A DNA stretch of 6,160 nucleotides from UBA4661 sp002405405. GTDB lineage: Bacteria > Bacteroidota > Ignavibacteria > Kapaibacteriales > UBA4661. Where the stretch lies: the NCBI GenBank assembly GCA_036847245.1, contig DAIUAL010000206.1:1-6160 (forward strand), in the 5' to 3' direction. The position numbers and the translations under genes were made by a program. The notes under the pieces are model-generated. The model had not been told where the DNA came from. It made no database searches and saw nothing but the letters and a program-made list of their open reading frames with translations. Shown in pieces: positions 1 to 6,160 of this stretch (positions are counted from its first letter, which is position 1; each line of letters begins with the position of its first letter).

Positions 1-2
1 CG

Positions 3-1376
3 TACTTCCAAGATAGGAAAGTCATCATCACGGCAACCTTGGGCATAGCAACCGAGCATTTGGTACGAGCTATTGTTCAACCCTTTTCACTCTATGGCTC
101 ATCACAGATTCAAATTTGGCGTGTCCTTGAACATGCCACCTATGTGATTATCGAGGACATTGTGTTGATCAAAATGTGCTTGGAGGCGGGCAAACAAATG
201 CAAGAGCAAGCACGTACTGTTATTCGTGCACGTCAATTGGAAGCAGAGCAAATTGCTATTGCTACCGAGCAAGCGAATACTATTACTCATATTCAAGAGT
301 TAAAAGCTGAACAACAACGCGATGCGGAAACATTTGCACGAAGTATCGAGCAACTGCTCCCAACTGTCGCTAATCTTGCCGAAGGTGATTTGACTGCCAG
401 ATTTACAACTGACAGTACAAATGATTCTGTTCTTCAACTCTGCACAGGATTGAATCATGCCATCGAGACGATTCGCGAACTTGTACTACATGTTGCTGAT
501 ATTATTACAGCTACGGCATCATCCGGCGAACATATTGTTTCGGCAACAGAAGAACTCTCTACACAAGCACGTATTCAAACACAGAATACTGCCGATATTC
601 GCTCCGCACTTCAAACTCTTAGCGCGATTCAACATCAAACATTAACAACCATTATGAGTGCGACCAGTAAAGCACACACTACCCGTGAACATGCTTCCTC
701 TGGCAATGCCATCTTAGAGCGTACCATGCAAAGTATATCAAATATCGCCGACACAGTATACATGTCATCCGAACAAATCGGCGTTTTGGGTGATGCAGGC
801 AAGCATATTGGCGAAGTGATTTTGACCATCGAAGAAATTGCCGATCAAACAAATCTTCTTGCATTGAATGCCGCTATCGAGGCGGCGCGTGCCGGCGAGC
901 AAGGACGAGGTTTTGCCGTTGTTGCTGATGAAGTTCGCAAACTTGCTGAACGCACACAAAAAGCAACCAAAGAAATTGAATCGATGATTGGCAATCTACA
1001 ACGCAACACAACCACGGCTGTGCAGTCTATTTCTTCGATTACCGCAGAAGTCGAAAAAAGTAAATATGTTATGACGGAAACCAGCAAGGCTTTCAACGAA
1101 ATTATCGATCAAATTGCTTCTGTTGCTGATGCTATCGAGGGTTCCTCATCACAATCACAACACCAAGAAAAAGAGAGTCAGGCGATTACACAACAAGTGA
1201 ATTCGATAACAGATTTGGCAGAACAAGCACAATCGTTTATCGGACATATTAACACATCTACTCATGATCTTCGCCATCTGACGGAAGAATTAGAGGCATC
1301 TATCCACCGTTTTCATGTTGGCAATACAACAAAGCTAGCAAAACGCTCCGTCAAACAGCTCCAAAGAGCAACATAA
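3..1376 (+). CDS. Methyl-accepting chemotaxis protein, 5'-truncated by the window edge
   Basis: Chemoreceptor that would relay a stimulus to CheA/CheW at the inner membrane. The frame is open from the first codon at position 3. A TTG at 39 could be read as a start, but the residues before it (YFQDRKVIITAT) continue a membrane domain, so the true start lies to the left. Segments in order: two hydrophobic stretches (about nt 18-77 and 141-182) around the motifs EHLVRA and LEHATYVIIED, which resemble the end of the multi-helix membrane domain found in some bacterial sensor kinases; a long charged coiled coil (about nt 190-350); a HAMP-like segment with LPTVANLAEGDLTARF (about nt 345-485); and a full cytoplasmic signalling domain with the near-invariant hairpin tip (NAAIEAARAGEQGRGFAVVA, from nt 867). 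No periplasmic ligand-binding domain is visible. The C-terminus (QLQRAT) has no NWETF-type pentapeptide for CheR/CheB tethering. Family assignment is very secure; the ligand is unknown. Confidence 0.95.
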   Translation, partial: YFQDRKVIITATLGIATEHLVRAIVQPFSLYGSSQIQIWRVLEHATYVIIEDIVLIKMCLEAGKQMQEQARTVIRARQLEAEQIAIATEQANTITHIQELKAEQQRDAETFARSIEQLLPTVANLAEGDLTARFTTDSTNDSVLQLCTGLNHAIETIRELVLHVADIITATASSGEHIVSATEELSTQARIQTQNTADIRSALQTLSAIQHQTLTTIMSATSKAHTTREHASSGNAILERTMQSISNIADTVYMSSEQIGVLGDAGKHIGEVILTIEEIADQTNLLALNAAIEAARAGEQGRGFAVVADEVRKLAERTQKATKEIESMIGNLQRNTTTAVQSISSITAEVEKSKYVMTETSKAFNEIIDQIASVADAIEGSSSQSQHQEKESQAITQQVNSITDLAEQAQSFIGHINTSTHDLRHLTEELEASIHRFHVGNTTKLAKRSVKQLQRAT

Positions 1377-1398
1377 GAGATTATGCCTGCTTTACTCT

Positions 1399-1435
1399 CG
1401 GAGATACGATCCATATCATATCTCCGTCTGTTTTT
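1399..1435 (+). terminator. Rho-independent terminator of the chemoreceptor gene
   Basis: An 8-bp stem, CGGAGATA (1399-1406) with TATCTCCG (1419-1426), continues past one C/A mismatch into a 3-bp GAT/ATC extension and a CCAT loop. It is followed by the T-rich run TCTGTTTTT (1427-1435). It begins 22 bp after the chemoreceptor stop codon. The opposite strand has no T run after the stem, so it should act only on plus-strand transcription. It also implies that the following gene has its own promoter. Confidence 0.85.
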
Positions 1436-1507
1436 GTGCTCTGCAATAGCGTAGTTTGTCGATATACTCTCGTCTATATCATTTGTCACCATGTCTTTCA
1501 TTACAAT

Positions 1508-2161
1508 ATGGCTCGCTCTACTTCAACGTCCACACGTACTACCAAGCTGTTATCGGCACAACAAAGTCCGCAAAAAAAGTCAGCCTCTGACTATATCGAG
1601 TACTATGCACCCAACCGCTTGGCATGGCGTACATGGCTTGCTAAACATCACCAAACAGCACAAGGTGTATGGCTTATTTACTACAAAAAGGATAGTGGCA
1701 AAACCCGCGTAGAGTATGACGAATCAGTCGAAGAAGCAATCTGTTTTGGTTGGATTGACAGTGTGGTTAAAACTATTGACGAACAATGTTACAAACAGCT
1801 TTTCACACCTCGTAAAGCCAAAAGTAATTGGTCGAAAGTCAATAAAGAGCGCGTTGAAAAACTCTTCGCACAAAACCTTATCATGCCTGCCGGAATGCTC
1901 CTGATTAACCTTGCTAAAGAAACCGGCACATGGGATGCCCTCAACGATGTCGAGCAATTGGTAATCCCCGAAGATATGCAAGAACTCTTTGATAGTGATC
2001 CACAGGCACTTGTACACTGGAATACATTCTCACGGTCGGTACGGCGTGGTATTTTAGAGTATATTCTCAATGCCAAACGTCCTGAAACTCGCATAAAACG
2101 CATCACCGATGCTGTTCGCCTTGCTCATGACAATATCAAGTACATCTTCGATAAGAAGTAA
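1508..2161 (+). CDS. YdeI/OmpD-associated (OmdA) family protein
   Basis: A 217-residue soluble protein of the YdeI/OmdA family, whose members have been linked to bacteriocin or peptide resistance in enterobacteria but have no established biochemical activity. Recognisable family blocks are EEAICFGWIDS (about residues 75-85), TPRKAKSNWSKVNKERVEKL (about 100-119), and the C-terminal RRGILEYILNAKRPETR block that marks the OmdA domain. I chose the ATG at 1508. The frame extends to a GTG at 1436, but that codon abuts the T run of the upstream terminator and would add a 24-residue, Cys/His/Tyr-rich leader unlike the family. The first 27 or so residues after 1508 are Ser/Thr/Lys-rich and look disordered; the conserved part starts at SDYIEYYAPNR. 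There is no signal peptide or membrane segment, and no Shine-Dalgarno sequence before the start. The gene converges on recQ, with 34 bp between the stops. Family call is firm; function is open. Confidence 0.88.
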   Translation: MARSTSTSTRTTKLLSAQQSPQKKSASDYIEYYAPNRLAWRTWLAKHHQTAQGVWLIYYKKDSGKTRVEYDESVEEAICFGWIDSVVKTIDEQCYKQLFTPRKAKSNWSKVNKERVEKLFAQNLIMPAGMLLINLAKETGTWDALNDVEQLVIPEDMQELFDSDPQALVHWNTFSRSVRRGILEYILNAKRPETRIKRITDAVRLAHDNIKYIFDKK

Positions 2162-2195
2162 ATATCTACACATTGCTTCCCTAACACAACACCAC

Positions 2196-4901
2196 TTATC
2201 CGCGACGTACAATCGCAACCGCTATCGCAAGAACAGAATATGAATCCGACAAAGGAAGATCGCTTCGTTCCATTAAAACAGGACGAATATCACGAAGCAA
2301 TGCCTGCGGCTGATGAAGCAAGAATACTCGCACAGCATCGAGTAGTGGGGGTGGCACAAACCGCTCATGAGGCAATGGAATACCCTGCTGAATAAGCGTA
2401 CAAATATGATTGGTGATCGTAGATTCTTTGAGCTTACGAGTGCGACACAAGCCCTCCAGATTCAACCCCGCTCGAATGCCTGCCAATGTTGCTTGGAGTG
2501 TTTCCGAGAGTTGCTCTTCAGTGCTTTGTACTTGGGCTTCTTTCCGTGCGCTACGAAAGAGCATGAGAAATTCTTCAGCATATCGTGTCAAAAAGACACT
2601 CCCTAATTGTGGCAAATGTTTCTTGAGTTCTTGAATGGTTTTCGGCAAAAGATTCACCATCGTGCGAAGCGTTGCATCATCGAGAAGATCTTGTTCCGGT
2701 ACACGATTGCGGACAGCTAATTCTTTTCGCAAACGTTGCCCTGCTTGAAGCAGAGGGGACATCTGCATCGTCGCATTCTCTTTAGGCGGCAACGACTTCT
2801 TATAAAACCTTGTTCCGCCATCAGGAGCTAAAGTCTGTATGCCCTTACCATAGCGTTCTTGTCCACGTGCTGTGAGGGCAATAACCGGGTACTGCCCCGT
2901 ACTGAGATAGGCTAATCCTTCGTGAATACTATCATCCACACACTCCATAATTTCATCGGCAGAGAATTCCTTACCTTGCGCAAAATGCTTGTACCGGTAC
3001 AATGCTCTGTCTTTGGTTGGTTGCTTTTGACTCGAAGCACCTTTGATAATATCACGCACCATTGTACGCCCGAATTGCCCATCAATTTGTGCAATCGTTT
3101 CGCCAACCATACGTCGTAAGTATTCCTCGCGAACTGTTGGTGGCGGTGCAGACTGCTTGCGTTTGTGTGCCAAACACGATGAACATTGTCCGCAAGATTC
3201 TGATGGCGTACTATCACCAAAGTACGCAAGAATGAAATTACGTTTGCAGTCGCGTGTTTTTGTGTATTCGAGCATAGTAGCAAATTTCTGCTCAGCAAGA
3301 TCTTTGCGCTTGTAAAATTTCTGCCAATCAATCGGTACGCTTGCAAAATCCATACGCTCCAACAAGAGAGCAATGCCCCCTGCAGAACCATCCGGCGTAA
3401 AACGGAGAAGTTGAGCATAGGTCATGGCGCGTAGTGACTCTTCAATCTCCGTGAGCGACACTTCATGCTTGTGCGTCATACTTTGCAGATTAATCGGTAC
3501 CGGCATATCAAAGGCAGCGCCACTGACAGTACGAAGTAATGCCTCCAGCACACGCCGATTACGTGGTGTAGTATGTGCGAAATATTCTTTAAGACGCTCC
3601 ATCGGCACAAGAAACTGGAGCTGCGCTGAACCCGACTCCTGCAAGCGTTGAAGAATGCCTGAACGCTCCAACACACCAAGTCCGGCATTGATGCGGGGTG
3701 CGGGGATATTCAGTCGATTACCCAGCATGGTTTCATCCATCAATAGGGGTTGTAGTGCTCGTTGACCAATCGGTACCTGAGCGAGATCATACAATGCTGT
3801 ATATATCGAGCGAATCGTTGCTTCATCAGGATAGGTTGCACCCAAGAAAAACTCCGGCAAACGGCGATCTGCTTTTCCTGCCAACACGATGCAGGTGCTT
3901 TCCTTGCCATCGCGTCCGGCGCGTCCGGCTTCTTGGTAATATGCCTCGATTGTCAGTGGGATATCAACATGTATCACCGTGCGGACATCTGATTTGTCAA
4001 TCCCCATACCAAAAGCATTCGTAGCAACAATAACTTTTGCTTCGCCTGAAAGAAATTGTTCTTGGATCATCGTACGGGCACGGTCTGCCATACCGCCATG
4101 ATAGGGCTGTGCAGGTACTCGCTGGGCACGCAAGCCCTGCGTGAATTCCTCCACTCGCCGCCGCGAACCTGCGTAGATGATATGTGAACCCTCTCCGCCC
4201 GACAGTGCATGTGCTTGCAGGATATCGCCGATACGCTCAATTTTTTTATCGGCTTTCTCCACGACATAGCGCAAGTTCGGACGATTGAATCCGTACATGA
4301 AAATTTTTGGCGATCGCAGCTGAAGTTGTGTAGCAATATCGGTACGCACTTCGGGAGTTGCCGTAGCAGTCAGAGCAATCACGGGAAGCCGCCCCATGCG
4401 CTCATTCGCAGAGGCGAGTTTAGTGTATGCAGGGCGGAAATCATGTCCCCATTCGGAAATGCAATGCGCTTCATCAATGGCTAAAAAGCTCAATGATACA
4501 CTCTGCATCTGCTCAAGAAAACTACGCTGTTCAAAACGTTCGGGCGCAACATATAGCAGTTTGAATGCACCATTTTTTGCGGATTGCAAGCGAGCCGATA
4601 CTTCCGTGTAGGGAATCGAACTATTGATAAATGTAGCAGGGATATTCGCCGAGCCAAGTGCGCGAACTTGATCTTGCATGAGTGAAATAAGTGGCGATAC
4701 GACCAATGCTGTACCACCGCGCATTAGTGCGGGAATTTGATAGCACAAAGACTTCCCGCCACCGGTCGGCATGATTGCAATCGTATCATTCCCTTCGGTA
4801 ATCGCACAGATAATATCTTCCTGCCCTGCACGAAAAGCCGTATAGCCAAAATGCTGTTGGAGAAGCCGATGCGCCTGAGCAGAAGAAAAGGTGGGTTTCA
4901 T
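2196..4901 (-). CDS. recQ: RecQ-family ATP-dependent DNA helicase, long form (901 aa)
   Basis: 3'-5' superfamily 2 DNA helicase of recombination and repair. Motifs seen: motif 0 (FGYTAFRAGQ, 18-27), Walker A MPTGGGKS (44-51), SPLISLMQDQV (69-79), DEAH (143-146) followed by the RecQ aromatic loop CISEWGHDFRP (147-157), LTATAT (177-182), motif V VATNAFGMGIDKSDVR (292-307) and motif VI YYQEAGRAGRDG (321-332). The zinc cysteines are C552, C570, C573 and C576, with spacing like E. coli RecQ, but they lie about 170 residues further from motif VI. The insert (about 350-525) contains winged-helix-like sequence. After the zinc site come an RQC-like winged helix (about 590-690), an HRDC-like helical domain (about 715-785) and a C-terminal helix-turn-helix resembling HTH_40 (about 798-901). 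E. coli RecQ is about 610 residues. All catalytic motifs are intact. The ATG at 4901 lies 10 bp after the purM stop, with no clear Shine-Dalgarno sequence, which suggests operon expression and possibly coupling. Confidence 0.96.
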   Translation of the reverse strand: MKPTFSSAQAHRLLQQHFGYTAFRAGQEDIICAITEGNDTIAIMPTGGGKSLCYQIPALMRGGTALVVSPLISLMQDQVRALGSANIPATFINSSIPYTEVSARLQSAKNGAFKLLYVAPERFEQRSFLEQMQSVSLSFLAIDEAHCISEWGHDFRPAYTKLASANERMGRLPVIALTATATPEVRTDIATQLQLRSPKIFMYGFNRPNLRYVVEKADKKIERIGDILQAHALSGGEGSHIIYAGSRRRVEEFTQGLRAQRVPAQPYHGGMADRARTMIQEQFLSGEAKVIVATNAFGMGIDKSDVRTVIHVDIPLTIEAYYQEAGRAGRDGKESTCIVLAGKADRRLPEFFLGATYPDEATIRSIYTALYDLAQVPIGQRALQPLLMDETMLGNRLNIPAPRINAGLGVLERSGILQRLQESGSAQLQFLVPMERLKEYFAHTTPRNRRVLEALLRTVSGAAFDMPVPINLQSMTHKHEVSLTEIEESLRAMTYAQLLRFTPDGSAGGIALLLERMDFASVPIDWQKFYKRKDLAEQKFATMLEYTKTRDCKRNFILAYFGDSTPSESCGQCSSCLAHKRKQSAPPPTVREEYLRRMVGETIAQIDGQFGRTMVRDIIKGASSQKQPTKDRALYRYKHFAQGKEFSADEIMECVDDSIHEGLAYLSTGQYPVIALTARGQERYGKGIQTLAPDGGTRFYKKSLPPKENATMQMSPLLQAGQRLRKELAVRNRVPEQDLLDDATLRTMVNLLPKTIQELKKHLPQLGSVFLTRYAEEFLMLFRSARKEAQVQSTEEQLSETLQATLAGIRAGLNLEGLCRTRKLKESTITNHICTLIQQGIPLPHERFVPPPLLDAVRVFLLHQPQALLRDIRPVLMERSDLPLSDSYSVLAIAVAIVRRG

Positions 4902-4911
4902 GAATCAGCCA

Positions 4912-5907
4912 TTATTCTGTAATCCGCCCCATAACAACACTGGGTTCACCCTGCGCTGACAGCCGTGTGCGAATCGTTTCGACATTGCTTGCACGGGCTA
5001 TGATAATCAAACCGATCCCAAGATTGAATGCCTCACGCATATCCTCTTCGGGAACATTTCCGGCATGTTGAATGAGCGAGAAGATCGGTGGACGCTGCCA
5101 TGCTGACCAATCAATATCAAGATGCAATGGCTCTTTCACAACACGTGTCGTATTCCCTACAATACCACCACCGGTTATGTGCGATAGTCCTTCGACAAGA
5201 TTATCTTGGAGCAGGGGTTGTATCAGATGCAAATATGAGCGATGCACAGCAAGCAATGACTCGCCAAGTGTTGCACCGAGTTCATCGATGTGTTGATCGG
5301 GTGTGTAACGCGGAAAGAGAGCCGCCCGTGCCAGTGAATAACCATTCGTATGCAAACCGCTAGAGTGCAAACCGATCAGCACATCGCCCGCTTGCACACG
5401 CGAACCATTCAAAATCATAGATTTCTCCACCACGCCGACAATCGTTCCCGCTACATCGTATTCCCCTTCGGCATACATCGAGGGCATTTCTGCTGTTTCA
5501 CCACCAATGAGTGCACAACCATTCTCTTTACACGCAATCGTGAATCCACGAATCACTTCTTCGGCGGTACCGACTTGCAGTTTACCGGTAGCAAAGTAAT
5601 CCATGAAGTACAGCGGTTTTGCACCACAGACGAGAATATCATTTACACAGTGATTCACCAAACATTGCCCAACGGTATGATGCACACCTGTCATGAAGGC
5701 AAGTTTGAGTTTTGTACCAACCCCATCAACACTCGACACCAACACAGGATGCTCGTAATCGGGGAACTTCGCATCGAAGAATGCACCGAACATACCGATG
5801 TCGGTGAGCACACCGGGTGTGAATGTATTCCGCACCAAGGGCTTGATCGATTGGACAAGAGCATCACCTGCTTCGATATTCACACCGGAAGATTTATAGG
5901 TCAGCAT
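4912..5907 (-). CDS. purM: Phosphoribosylformylglycinamidine cyclo-ligase (AIR synthetase)
   Basis: Catalyses the ATP-dependent ring closure of formylglycinamidine ribonucleotide to aminoimidazole ribonucleotide, the fifth step of de novo purine synthesis, in the cytoplasm. From the ATG at 5907 the protein has 331 residues. It shows the family's opening YKSSGVNIEAG (4-14), the ATP-site motif DGVGTKLKLA (61-70), CVNDILVCGAKPLYFMDYFA (87-106), GGETAEMPSMY (135-145), GLHSSGLHTNGYSLAR (179-194), HITGGGIVGN (243-252) and FNLGIGLIII (294-303). A TTG at 5919 would add four residues; ATG is preferred because the conserved sequence starts three residues after it. Neither start has a Shine-Dalgarno sequence. 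The protein ends at GRITE, somewhat earlier than E. coli PurM (about 345 residues), which is probably harmless tail variation. It is the promoter-proximal gene of a probable purM-recQ operon; no other pur gene is in the window. Confidence 0.97.
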   Translation of the reverse strand: MLTYKSSGVNIEAGDALVQSIKPLVRNTFTPGVLTDIGMFGAFFDAKFPDYEHPVLVSSVDGVGTKLKLAFMTGVHHTVGQCLVNHCVNDILVCGAKPLYFMDYFATGKLQVGTAEEVIRGFTIACKENGCALIGGETAEMPSMYAEGEYDVAGTIVGVVEKSMILNGSRVQAGDVLIGLHSSGLHTNGYSLARAALFPRYTPDQHIDELGATLGESLLAVHRSYLHLIQPLLQDNLVEGLSHITGGGIVGNTTRVVKEPLHLDIDWSAWQRPPIFSLIQHAGNVPEEDMREAFNLGIGLIIIARASNVETIRTRLSAQGEPSVVMGRITE

Positions 5908-5951
5908 AGAGAGTAGCAAAAAATGAAAAAGAAATATTCATGGCAGGATTG

Positions 5952-5968
5952 CAAAAACAAAAACAAAT
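5952..5968. repeat. Short A-tract direct repeat
   Basis: Two exact copies of CAAAAA (5952-5957, 5958-5963) are followed by a partial third (CAAAT, 5964-5968). The array fills the spacer of the plus-strand promoter candidate. A-tracts can bend or stiffen promoter DNA; with 6-bp phasing the net curvature should be modest. Confidence 0.5.
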
Positions 5969-5978
5969 ATAAGTTTGT
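5963..5978. repeat. Small inverted repeat spanning both -7 elements
   Basis: ACAAA (5963-5967) and TTTGT (5974-5978) are exact inverted copies separated by 6 bp. The arms contain the TTTG parts of both promoter-like motifs, so the symmetry may simply reflect two opposed -7 elements. It could also be an operator half-site pair for a regulator of the divergent genes. The arms are only 5 bp, so chance is possible. Confidence 0.35.
5964..5971 (-). promoter_or_regulatory. Putative -7 element for purM-recQ
   Basis: Read on the minus strand this is TATATTTG, an exact TAnnTTTG match, 56 bp upstream of the purM ATG. No TTG is present at the matching -33 distance (the region reads GAAACAGAC), so it is a weaker candidate than the plus-strand one. 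It overlaps the plus-strand element by two bases (5970-5971), so polymerase could probably not occupy both at once. Confidence 0.35.
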
Positions 5979-5985
5979 AGCGATG

Positions 5986-5999
5986 TCTGTTTCGACAGA
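5986..5999 (+). other. Short UUCG-loop hairpin in the DUF433 leader
   Basis: TCTGT (5986-5990) pairs with ACAGA (5995-5999) around a TTCG loop. If the promoter call at 5970-5977 is right, this hairpin would form within a few bases of the mRNA 5' end, where it could protect the transcript. The closing pair is U-A rather than the extra-stable C-G, and no T run follows, so it is not a terminator. Confidence 0.4.
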
Positions 6000-6014
6000 A
6001 AGCTTTCTTATCAT

Positions 6015-6020
6015 GAAGGA
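6015..6020 (+). promoter_or_regulatory. Ribosome binding site of the DUF433 gene
   Basis: GAAGGA lies 8 bp before the ATG at 6029. It is the only clear Shine-Dalgarno-like sequence ahead of a gene start in the window, and it selects 6029 over the out-of-frame ATG codons at 5983 and 6013. Confidence 0.7.
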
Positions 6021-6028
6021 AATAGATT

Positions 6029-6160
6029 ATGCTTCTTGATCGCATCATACTCGACCCCTTGGTCATGGGCGGCAAACCCTGTGTACGCGGAACTCGCTGT
6101 ACGGTGGGAATGATTGTTGGACTCGTTGCAAGTGGATATTCTTTTGACCGAATTATCGAA
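6029..6160 (+). CDS. DUF433 domain protein, probable antitoxin, 3'-truncated by the window edge
   Basis: The first 44 codons are present and the frame is still open at the last base. The sequence matches the start of the DUF433 (VapB-like) family: R-I-I-L-D-P near the N-terminus, then GGKPCVRGTR (residues 14-23), followed by a helix (VGMIVGLVASGYSFDRII) resembling the start of the family's helix-turn-helix. Such proteins are usually 70-110 residues long and are often encoded just before a PIN-like toxin (DUF5615 type), so that the pair forms a type II toxin-antitoxin module and the antitoxin may repress its own promoter. The partner would lie beyond the right edge and cannot be seen. The gene is divergent from purM, behind a candidate promoter and a good ribosome binding site. 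Family call is strong from the GGKPCVRGTR motif; the antitoxin role is inferred. Confidence 0.88.
   Translation, partial: MLLDRIILDPLVMGGKPCVRGTRCTVGMIVGLVASGYSFDRIIE

Larger units (their letters stand above)
5948..5977 (+). promoter_or_regulatory. Putative Bacteroidota-type promoter for the DUF433 gene
   Basis: TAAGTTTG (5970-5977) matches the Bacteroidota -7 consensus TAnnTTTG exactly. ATTG (5948-5951) sits 18 bp upstream, near the usual -33 TTG position. Initiation would be expected at about 5982-5985, giving a leader of roughly 45 nt before the ATG at 6029. The match is by eye, and it is relevant only if the organism uses this sigma-factor consensus. Confidence 0.5.

Noticed and set aside
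845..1096. An 83-codon minus-strand open frame opposite the chemoreceptor
   Set aside because: It is antisense to the most conserved part of the MCP signalling domain and has no supporting motif or start context.
1456..1480. TTGTCG and TATATC as a sigma-70-like promoter for the OmdA-like gene
   Set aside because: The spacer is only 13 bp, too short for a standard promoter, and the TTTG at 1482-1485 is preceded by AT rather than TA, so it fails the TAnnTTTG pattern too. The promoter of this gene remains unidentified.
1436..1507. Upstream GTG start extending the OmdA-like gene
   Set aside because: The GTG abuts the T run of the upstream terminator, and the added residues (MLCNSVVCRY and onward) look like translated non-coding sequence. 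The ATG at 1508 begins closer to the conserved core.
2144..2195. Terminator between the convergent OmdA-like and recQ genes
   Set aside because: Only a 4-bp CTTC/GAAG stem is visible near 2145-2157, with no T run in either direction. I cannot support a terminator in this 34-bp gap.
2912..3418. A 168-codon open frame on the minus strand inside recQ
   Set aside because: It overlaps the recQ zinc and RQC region in another frame of the same strand; the recQ frame carries the conserved cysteines and this one shows no family features.
5350..5916. A 188-codon open frame on the plus strand, antisense to purM
   Set aside because: The translation is His/Cys/Thr-rich with no recognisable motif, and it lies wholly opposite a strongly conserved PurM reading frame. 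It is a coding shadow.

Overview
The window holds five protein-coding genes, two of them cut by its edges. Nothing in it looks like a phage, insertion sequence, CRISPR array or RNA gene. The likely source is a Bacteroidota/Chlorobiota-type bacterium (FCB group, possibly an Ignavibacteria- or Kapabacteria-like lineage). This rests on three points: the RecQ has the large insert before its zinc cysteines that I associate with Bacteroidota RecQ proteins; promoter-like TAnnTTTG motifs lie in the one divergent intergenic region; and most starts lack a clear Shine-Dalgarno sequence. The placement is an inference, not a proof. A chemoreceptor and a DUF433 gene fit a motile, free-living member of that group better than a typical gut Bacteroides.

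Layout, left to right. (1) The 3' part of a plus-strand chemoreceptor gene whose frame is open to the left edge (3-1376), closed by a good intrinsic terminator (1399-1435). (2) A plus-strand YdeI/OmpD-associated family gene (1508-2161). (3) Convergent to it, after a 34-bp gap, a minus-strand purM-recQ pair: purM (5907 to 4912) comes first and recQ (4901 to 2196) starts 10 bp after its stop, so the two are probably co-transcribed. (4) A 121-bp divergent intergenic region (5908-6028) with back-to-back promoter-like motifs, a small inverted repeat, an A-tract array and a short UUCG hairpin. (5) The first 44 codons of a plus-strand DUF433 gene (6029 to the right edge), probably the antitoxin half of a toxin-antitoxin pair whose partner is outside the window.

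The genes do not form one pathway. The chemoreceptor serves signal transduction, PurM makes purines, RecQ repairs DNA, the OmdA-like protein has no firm function, and DUF433 belongs to the accessory toxin-antitoxin class. The most notable points are the composite 901-residue RecQ, the purM-recQ pairing, and the compact bidirectional regulatory region between purM and the DUF433 gene. I found no convincing undescribed multi-gene system here.
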